Assembly: GCF_040675855.1 (NCBI RefSeq)
Contig: NZ_JBEGIK010000001.1
Span: 682,001-746,000 of the forward strand
Reading direction: 5' to 3'
Source: Microbacterium sp. LWH3-1.2
GTDB lineage: Bacteria > Actinomycetota > Actinomycetes > Actinomycetales > Microbacteriaceae
DNA: 64,000 bases
In this document: positions 58,132-64,000 of the stretch, piece after piece
Numbering within the stretch: position 1 is the stretch's first letter
How the letters are laid out: every line of letters begins with the position of its first letter
Translations under genes and position numbers: made by a program
Notes under the pieces: generated by a model
Told to the model about the DNA's origin: nothing
Database searches by the model: none
Seen by the model: only the letters and a program-made list of their open reading frames with translations

Positions 58132-58367
58132 TAGAGCTTCACACCCTTCGCCTGGAGGTCACGCACGACCGCCTCGATGCCGCGGGCGTCGATGACCTTG
58201 ATGCCCTTGGCCGAAACGTTCAGCTTGATGTTGCGACCCAGCGACGGAACGAAGTAGGTCTTCTTCTGCACGTTCGGGTCGAAGCGGCGCTTCGTCCGGC
58301 GGTGCGAGTGCGAGATGTTGTGACCGAAGCCGGGAACCGCTCCAGTCACCTGGCACACTGCTGCCAT
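58131..58367 (-). CDS. rpmB: 50S ribosomal protein L28
   Basis: A 78-residue L28 ([63 protein letters not shown]). Only one cysteine (Cys5), so no zinc ribbon. First gene of the operon with rpmG and rpsN; AAGGAGACATCAC upstream of the ATG is its ribosome-binding site. Confidence 0.97.
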   Translation of the reverse strand: MAAVCQVTGAVPGFGHNISHSHRRTKRRFDPNVQKKTYFVPSLGRNIKLNVSAKGIKVIDARGIEAVVRDLQAKGVKL

Positions 58368-58759
58368 AGTGATGTCTCCTTAGTACCGTGGGGCCGGACG
58401 GCCCCACCCAAGATCCCTTGTCTGCATCTCGATGCATGCGCCGCCACCGGCCGGAATCTTCCGGTCGTTGAGCAAGCGAAGCGAGTCGAGACACGTACTG
58501 CGTGCTGGAGGCGCGCAGACAAAGAGTCAGTCTAGCACGGACGGCGTGTCGGACTTGACGCCGCCCGGTTCCGCCTCCGCGCGTCGAGGTTGCAGGGCGC
58601 TCCGTGCGAGCGCCGCTATATTCCGGGGCAGGAATCTTTCCTGGCAAGTGGTCCAATGCGAACCGCCCGGGGCGCCGAGGGGCCTGTGGCTGTCCACAAA
58701 TTCTCGCGCGCGCGGCGGATCTTCCTGGACCATGTCGTCAATCCCGGAGAGGGGATGAC
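58368..58759. other. Intergenic region between divergent rpmB and giant membrane gene
   Basis: 392 bases with no gene. It contains the REP-like copy at 58462-58492 and a small palindrome CAGGAA-TCT-TTCCTG (58629-58643). Promoters for both divergent genes are expected here but no strong -35/-10 pair stands out. Confidence 0.6.
58462..58492. repeat. REP-like repeat, intergenic copy
   Basis: CGGTCGTTGAGCAAGCGAAG and following CGAGTCGAGAC resemble the reverse complement of the repeat in cysD, cysN and ssuC. This is the only noncoding copy noticed in the window. Confidence 0.7.
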
Positions 58760-61700
58760 ATGAGCGAATCGCACGACGACGGCCCCCTGTGGCCCGCGTC
58801 TCCCTTCGATCTCGCCGACGCGCACCGGTGCCCGTCGTGCTTCACCGCCGTCACGGCGCAGGTATGCCAGGCGTGCGGATTCGCGCTGGCCGACCCGCGA
58901 GCGCCCCGCGTCCTGGAGATCGGCCGCCAGATGCTCACGCTCGAACTGTCGCGCCAGCAGCTGATGGACACGATCCGCCTCGCGCACGTGACGGCTGCGA
59001 CGGCGACGACGGATGCTGCGCCCGCGACCTTCGCTGCAATGCCCGTGCCCGTCGCGGCAGAGACGGGCGCGGTCACGGTCGTCGCCGGGCCCGCGGACGT
59101 GACGTCTCTCACGACCCCCGACGCGATCGGGCTCGTCACCGTGCCGGGGTCCGCCATCTCGGCTCCCACGAGGGCAGCCGAGATCGTGGTGCCCTCGCGA
59201 CCGCCCACACCACCCGCGCCCGCCGCCTCGGTGCCTCAGGGCCCTGGGGCGTCCGCGTCCGCGGCGGTGACGACATCCGCTCACCGTCGCCGGCTGACCG
59301 TCCCGGTGCTGCTGCTGATCGTCGGGGTCTCGCTGGTCGGCGTCGCCGCCGTGTTCTTCCTGCTGCTGGCGTGGTTCGTCGCCGGCATCGCCGTGCGGGC
59401 GCTCATCATCGGCGGCATCACGCTGGCCACCATCGCGCTGGCGTCGTGGCTGCGCCGTCGCGATCTGGGGGCGACGGCCGAGGCGATCGGCGTGCTCGGC
59501 GTGGGACTGCTCGCACTCGACGCGTGGGCCGTGCGGGCGAACGACCTGTTCGGCACCGGGTCGACCGATGCCTCCCTGTACGCGGGAGTGTCTGCCCTCG
59601 TCGTCGCGGTGCTCTGCCGCGTCTGGGCGCGGATCTCGCACCTGCGCGGACCCGACCTCGCCGCCTCGCTCGCCCTGCCCGCGGGCCTCGGTTTCCTCGT
59701 GGGCGGTCTGACGTCGCTGCCCACCGCAGAGGCGCTGACGGCCGGCCTGCTCGGGGCCGCGGCCGGCGGCCTGGTGCACGCGCTCCCCGCACCCCTCTCG
59801 TCGGCGCGGCGCGGCGCGGACGCCGTCGCCGAGCGCCTCGTGCTCGCGCTGAGCGGCGCGGGGGCGCTGGTCGCGGCGGGTCTCACCGCGGCCTTCATGA
59901 CCTGGGACGCGCTGCCTGTCGTGATCTGGTCCACCCTCGGGCTGGTCGTGCTCGGCATCGCCCACGCGTGGCTCGCCCACCGCCCGGTCGACGGCGCACC
60001 CCTGCCCGCGGCGGGCATGGTCTCCGGGGTCGGCTCGGTCGTCGCGACGGCCGCGGCGGGTCTGGCGGGCTGGCAGCTCGCTCTCCGCAGCGACCTGCCC
60101 CTGTACGGCGTGCTCGTCGCACCGGTGATGGCCGTGCTCGTCGCCGTCGTCATCGACGTCGTACGGAACCGCCGCGGCACCCCCGCGTGGCTGCCTGCGG
60201 CGATCGCCTCCGCCATCGTCGGAGGGTCGTCGATCGTCGTCGTGCTGCTCGCCTGGGGAATGACGGCCGTCACCGCGATCGGCGCCTCGTGGACGGTGTG
60301 GCGGACGGACGCCTTCGCCCTCCCCGCCGCGGCGCCGGAGGCGCCACTGCTCGCGCTGATCTCCGGGGCGGTCATCGCGGGACTGCTGTTCGCCGCGCCC
60401 ACGCTCGCCCGCCCGCTGCCACGCCGGCTCGTCCCGACGGTGGCGACGATCCTCCTGCTGGTCGCGGGTGCCCGCACCGCGGTGCCCGCCGTCCTCGTCG
60501 GCATCGCGGTCGCGCTGGTCGTCCTCACCGTCGCGGTCGTCGCGATCGTCCGGGGCGGCCATCGCCGCCGCGGCGGTCCGGCCGTCGCCGAGCCCGATCC
60601 CGACACCGGCATCGCGGCGCGAGGAGTCCCGATCGGGTACCTGGTCGCCGGCGGGACCGCCGCCGTGACGGCGTACGTCGGCGGCGCGGCCGCGCCGTGG
60701 CTGTGGCTCGTCGGAATCGCCTCCGCGATGGCGTACCCCATCGCCCTGCGGATGGTGCTGCGGCCGACCGACGTCGCGGCGGTGGCCGCGGCCGTCGCTC
60801 CCGTCGCCGTCGCCGCGCTGTCGACGATCTTCGCTCCGAGCGCCCTCGCTGCCGTGACGGGCCTGACGGGCGCGGGGGGACCGGTCATCGCGGCGCTGCT
60901 GCAGTGGGTGGCTCTGGCAGCCCTGATCGCTGCGATCGCGCTGCCGGTGGAGCGCGCCAGCCGCACCGCGCTGGCCACCTCCGCCGAGGTGCTCGTGGTG
61001 TTCGGCCTCATCGGCGCGTTCACGACGGTGACGACGCCGGGCAGCGGTGTGCCGGCGAACCCGCTGCTGACCGCGATCGGCGAGCCGGGCCTCGGCATCG
61101 CGCGCGGCGCACTCCTGCTCACGGGACTCACGATCGTCGCGTTCGGCCCGACCCGCATCGCCGGAGTGCCCCCGATCCTGGCCGCGGCCCTGACGGCGCC
61201 GGTCGCGGCCGCGACGACGTACGACGTGCTCAGCGCCGTCGGCCTGCGCGACGCGGACTGGGCTCCGCTCGCCCTGACCGCCGCCGCGGTCGTCGTGCCG
61301 CTCGTCTCGGCGGCCACCGCGCTCCGTCATCGCGCGGGCGCCGAGGCTCCGCCGGCGACGGCGCCGCGGGTGCCGGCCGACATCGCGCCCGCACCGCCGC
61401 GACCGCGCCCCGCAGTGCTGCGCCGACTGGCCGCCGACCTCGGCGCAGCTCTCACCGTGCTCGTCGTGGTGTGGCCGGTGACGCCTCTGCTCGTGTGGGC
61501 CGCACTCGCGCTCGTCGCCCTCGGCTTCGCGGCGGCATCCATCTCCCGTGGCTGGGTGGGGGCGATCGCAGCCGACGCGGCCGACGATCGCTTCGCGACG
61601 AAGCGGGACGGGATGCCGCTCCCCGACGCCCCCCGTCGCCTTCTGGCATGGCCGGCGGTCGCGGCGGCGATCATCGCGTGGTGGTCGTGGCTGGATGCCG

Positions 61701-63973
61701 GGACCCCCGGCACCTCCTTCACCGTGGAGTCGTACGTGGTGCCGTCGGCCGTCGTGCTCGTGGCCTTCGCGGTGCTCCTGGTGCGGCTGCGCCGTCGCGC
61801 GGAGGGGAGCGTCGCGCTGACCGGCGGTCTCGCCCTCGGTCTCTGGGCGCCCGCCGTCGCGGGGTGGACCGGGGAGCCGCTGCGCGGCGCGGTCATCGCG
61901 CTCGTCGCGGTGGCGGTGTGCCTGGCGCTGTCGTTCACACCGGTGCGCAGCATCCGTCCCGCCGCTGCGCTCGGCGCCGCGGTCGCGGTGGTCTCGGTCG
62001 GACTCGTCGCCGTCGAGCGCGCCTTCGAGGGGCAGGGGTCGCAGGTGCTCTGGCTCGTGCTGCTGGTCGCGGTCGCGTACGCGTCAGGCTGGGGCATGGC
62101 CCTCGCCCGGCCGAGCCGCCTCTCGTCGGGCCTGTACGCGCTCGTCGTGCCTCCGGCGGCCCTCGTCGCCGCGGTCGTCGCGATCGTGCCGGTCGCCGAC
62201 GAGCCGCGCATCGTCGCCGGGACGATCATCATGCTCGCCGCGCTGCACCTCTCGGCGGCGGGATTCGACAGCCTGCCCCTGACGGGCACCACCCGCTGGA
62301 TCTCGCTCGCGGGCGCCTTCGTCGTGGGAGTGGCGGGCTGGTTCCTCGGCGCGGCGTCCGAGGTCGAGGCGGTGTCGCTCCCCGTCGCCGCGATGTGCCT
62401 CGCCGGCGCCGTCCTCGGCATGCTCCGTCGGCGGCGGGCGGGCGCCGCATGGCCCGGTTCGGAGGGGCCTGCGTGGATCGTGGGTGTCGTGCTCGCCAGC
62501 GCGCCGAGCCTCCTCGTCGCGGCGGAACCTGCGCGGATCTGGGCGTACGTGGCACTCACCCTCGCCGCTGCGGGCGGAGCGGCCGCGGTGCGGGAGCCCG
62601 CGCGCGAGGTGCCGGCCGAGCAGTTCTCCTCCTACGCCACGCCCGCCGCACCCCCGGTGCAGCCTGCCGTGCCGCCGGAGTTCGCGCCGCCCGCCGGTGT
62701 CGCCGTCACACCGTCCGCGCGGCAGACCCCGCGATTCGTCGACGTCTGGACCCTGCGCACGCCGACGGCGATGCTGCTCGGCCTCGCCGCGGTCGTGATG
62801 GGGCTGCGTGGGCTCGTCCCGCCCGGCTTCGAAGGTGACGCCGCGGTGGCCATCGTCGTGGGCCTGGGTGTCATCGCGGTGGCGGTCCTGCTGACGGCAC
62901 GCGGCTCGGCACCCGCCGCCGCCCGCGGCGCGGCCGTCCTCGCCGGCTCCGGCGCCGCCCTGCTCGTCGCGATGTCGCTCACGCGTCCCGAAGCCGATCT
63001 CGTGCTCACGACCGTGACCGCCGTCATCGGCGGCGCGCTCGGGGTGGCCGGCGCCTCGGTGCTGAGTCTGCGCCACTGGGCACCGCTGGGCGGCGTGCTC
63101 GCCGTGGGCGGGCTCGTCGTCGCGGTGGTCGCGTGCGGTATCCGGTTCCTCGAGATCGCGCCCGCCGGCGGCCTCGAGCCCGACCTCTGGGCGGTCGCCG
63201 GCGCGGGGATCGCGGTCGCGGTCGCGATCGCGGCGATCCGCGCGACGCCGTCGCGCGCCGTCGGCCTCACCGCCGGCGCGGGCTTCGCGGTCGCCTCGGC
63301 GCTGTTCGCCCTCGCCGAGCTGCAGCTGCTGCTCGTGCAGCAGTCGGGCGACGAGCTCCGCACCGCGGCGGTGATGTCGGCGCTCACCGCCGCCACCGTC
63401 GTCGGCACCGCCGCGCGCAGGCGGCTCGGCCTGGCCCTGCCGGTCGCGGCCGCCCTCGCGGGTGCGGGCTTCGGCATCATGGCGCTCACCGTCGGTGACG
63501 TCCGGCCCAGCGAACTCGTCACGGTGCCACCGGCCCTCGGCGGGATCGTGTACGGCGTGCGCACTCTGCGACGTGCACCGCGGTCGCGCACCTGGCCCAC
63601 GCTCGGCCCGTGGCTCGCGCTGCTGACGGTGCCGTCGCTGCTGCACGACTTCGGCGGGTCGGGCGCCGCGGACGAGCCCTGGCTGGGGGAGTCCGAGCTG
63701 TGGCGCATCGTGTCGCTCGGCGTCGTGGCACTCGCGATGGTGGTGGTGGGGGCGGTCTACCGACTGCAGGCGCCGCTCCTGCTGGGCTCCGCGGTGCTGA
63801 TCGTGCACGGGGTCGCCCAGCTGTGGCCCTGGATCTCCACCGCCTACGTGGCGGTGCCGTGGTGGCTCTGGCTCGGGGTGGGCGGCGCGCTGCTCATCTT
63901 CATGGCCGCCCGCTACGAGAAGAACATGAGGGCGCTGCGCACGACCGTCGTCGCGGTCACGTCGCTTCGCTGA
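58760..63973 (+). CDS. Giant polytopic membrane protein, SCO7613 C-terminal type
   Basis: A 1737-residue protein. Residues about 15-45 hold a double-Cys zinc ribbon (CPSCFTAVTAQVCQACG), then a helical segment and a Pro/Ala linker to about residue 175, then dozens (roughly forty or more) of hydrophobic helices to the end, broken by a Pro-rich linker near residues 860-880 and one near 1290-1320. It matches actinobacterial proteins described only as SCO7613 C-terminal domain membrane proteins; the function is unknown. ATG 58760 follows GAGAGGGGATGAC. Stop 28 bases before the window end. Confidence 0.85.
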   Translation: MSESHDDGPLWPASPFDLADAHRCPSCFTAVTAQVCQACGFALADPRAPRVLEIGRQMLTLELSRQQLMDTIRLAHVTAATATTDAAPATFAAMPVPVAAETGAVTVVAGPADVTSLTTPDAIGLVTVPGSAISAPTRAAEIVVPSRPPTPPAPAASVPQGPGASASAAVTTSAHRRRLTVPVLLLIVGVSLVGVAAVFFLLLAWFVAGIAVRALIIGGITLATIALASWLRRRDLGATAEAIGVLGVGLLALDAWAVRANDLFGTGSTDASLYAGVSALVVAVLCRVWARISHLRGPDLAASLALPAGLGFLVGGLTSLPTAEALTAGLLGAAAGGLVHALPAPLSSARRGADAVAERLVLALSGAGALVAAGLTAAFMTWDALPVVIWSTLGLVVLGIAHAWLAHRPVDGAPLPAAGMVSGVGSVVATAAAGLAGWQLALRSDLPLYGVLVAPVMAVLVAVVIDVVRNRRGTPAWLPAAIASAIVGGSSIVVVLLAWGMTAVTAIGASWTVWRTDAFALPAAAPEAPLLALISGAVIAGLLFAAPTLARPLPRRLVPTVATILLLVAGARTAVPAVLVGIAVALVVLTVAVVAIVRGGHRRRGGPAVAEPDPDTGIAARGVPIGYLVAGGTAAVTAYVGGAAAPWLWLVGIASAMAYPIALRMVLRPTDVAAVAAAVAPVAVAALSTIFAPSALAAVTGLTGAGGPVIAALLQWVALAALIAAIALPVERASRTALATSAEVLVVFGLIGAFTTVTTPGSGVPANPLLTAIGEPGLGIARGALLLTGLTIVAFGPTRIAGVPPILAAALTAPVAAATTYDVLSAVGLRDADWAPLALTAAAVVVPLVSAATALRHRAGAEAPPATAPRVPADIAPAPPRPRPAVLRRLAADLGAALTVLVVVWPVTPLLVWAALALVALGFAAASISRGWVGAIAADAADDRFATKRDGMPLPDAPRRLLAWPAVAAAIIAWWSWLDAGTPGTSFTVESYVVPSAVVLVAFAVLLVRLRRRAEGSVALTGGLALGLWAPAVAGWTGEPLRGAVIALVAVAVCLALSFTPVRSIRPAAALGAAVAVVSVGLVAVERAFEGQGSQVLWLVLLVAVAYASGWGMALARPSRLSSGLYALVVPPAALVAAVVAIVPVADEPRIVAGTIIMLAALHLSAAGFDSLPLTGTTRWISLAGAFVVGVAGWFLGAASEVEAVSLPVAAMCLAGAVLGMLRRRRAGAAWPGSEGPAWIVGVVLASAPSLLVAAEPARIWAYVALTLAAAGGAAAVREPAREVPAEQFSSYATPAAPPVQPAVPPEFAPPAGVAVTPSARQTPRFVDVWTLRTPTAMLLGLAAVVMGLRGLVPPGFEGDAAVAIVVGLGVIAVAVLLTARGSAPAAARGAAVLAGSGAALLVAMSLTRPEADLVLTTVTAVIGGALGVAGASVLSLRHWAPLGGVLAVGGLVVAVVACGIRFLEIAPAGGLEPDLWAVAGAGIAVAVAIAAIRATPSRAVGLTAGAGFAVASALFALAELQLLLVQQSGDELRTAAVMSALTAATVVGTAARRRLGLALPVAAALAGAGFGIMALTVGDVRPSELVTVPPALGGIVYGVRTLRRAPRSRTWPTLGPWLALLTVPSLLHDFGGSGAADEPWLGESELWRIVSLGVVALAMVVVGAVYRLQAPLLLGSAVLIVHGVAQLWPWISTAYVAVPWWLWLGVGGALLIFMAARYEKNMRALRTTVVAVTSLR

Positions 63974-64000
63974 CTTCCCGCGCGCCGCGCCCCCAGCGGA

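Noticed and set aside
57652..58367. Zur-regulated alternative ribosomal protein operon
   Set aside because: The proteins are the cysteine-poor forms, but no Zur box was visible upstream of rpmB and this set may be the only copy, so Zur control was not claimed.
58616..61330. 904-residue minus-strand frame opposite the giant membrane protein
   Set aside because: Antisense of a clearly coding, helix-rich frame; its Arg/Asp/Gly-rich sequence is what a GC-rich shadow frame yields.

Overview
The window is high-G+C DNA (G/C-rich third codon positions, GTG starts common, ATGA/GTGA stop-start overlaps) that looks like the chromosome of a Microbacteriaceae actinobacterium, most like Microbacterium. 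Supporting signs are actinobacterial FprA and 7Fe ferredoxin, a Mycobacterium-type dCTP deaminase, a DUF222-HNH nuclease, a CopD-CtaG fusion, an SCO7613-type giant membrane protein and a DtxR/IdeR-like iron box. No functional mobile element or CRISPR array is visible.

Layout. 1-5.6 kb: two MFS transporters, a small membrane protein and a membrane-anchored solute-binding/vWA fusion. 5.6-7.3 kb: two divergent MarR-type regulators with histidine-rich extensions sharing a palindrome-dense intergenic region. 7.3-7.55 kb: strong terminator and a 26-bp tandem repeat. 7.6-19.8 kb: an assimilatory sulfur block, sirohydrochlorin chelatase, ferredoxin-sulfite reductase, APS reductase, CysD, CysN, a sulfonate/nitrate-type ABC transporter, SUMT (CobA), FprA, ferredoxin and a TrxB-like flavoprotein. 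Together these take up a sulfur compound, activate sulfate to APS, reduce it to sulfite and then sulfide, make much of the siroheme cofactor and supply electrons. Three of these genes (cysD, cysN, ssuC) carry a dispersed REP-like repeat read as protein at their N-terminus. 19.8-23 kb: two paralogous membrane proteins around a PadR regulator, and dcd. 23-29.9 kb: an AraC-controlled flavin monooxygenase/SDR/aldehyde dehydrogenase operon, then tetR with a paired SMR pump, then a SRPBCC protein.

30.0-33.1 kb: a decayed integrative element at the 3' end of tRNA-Gly(CCC), bounded by a 49/48-bp repeat of the tRNA 3' half. It holds a DUF433-like/PIN-like toxin-antitoxin pair, a frameshifted and truncated tyrosine integrase and a small membrane protein. 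33.1-45.5 kb: accessory and housekeeping genes, including a RlaP-type nucleotidyltransferase, DUF222-HNH nuclease followed by a 36-bp tandem repeat, GrpB, PPOX protein, PfkB kinase, GCS2-type ligase, Gfo/Idh/MocA oxidoreductase, EamA exporter, a serine-hydrolase-like lipoprotein lacking its catalytic motif, DUF2470 plus iron-box-controlled heme oxygenase, and a Pif1/RecD-type helicase. 45.6-46.3 kb has no convincing gene. 46.3-58.4 kb: membrane protein, SulP transporter, CopD-CtaG, HU, a divergent TetR/hydrolase pair, an arabinofuranosidase-LacI-esterase group and the rpmB-rpmG-rpsN ribosomal operon. 58.8-64 kb: a 1737-residue polytopic membrane protein.

Coordinates of start codons are choices based on ribosome-binding sites and overlaps where several starts are in frame; alternatives are given in the entries.
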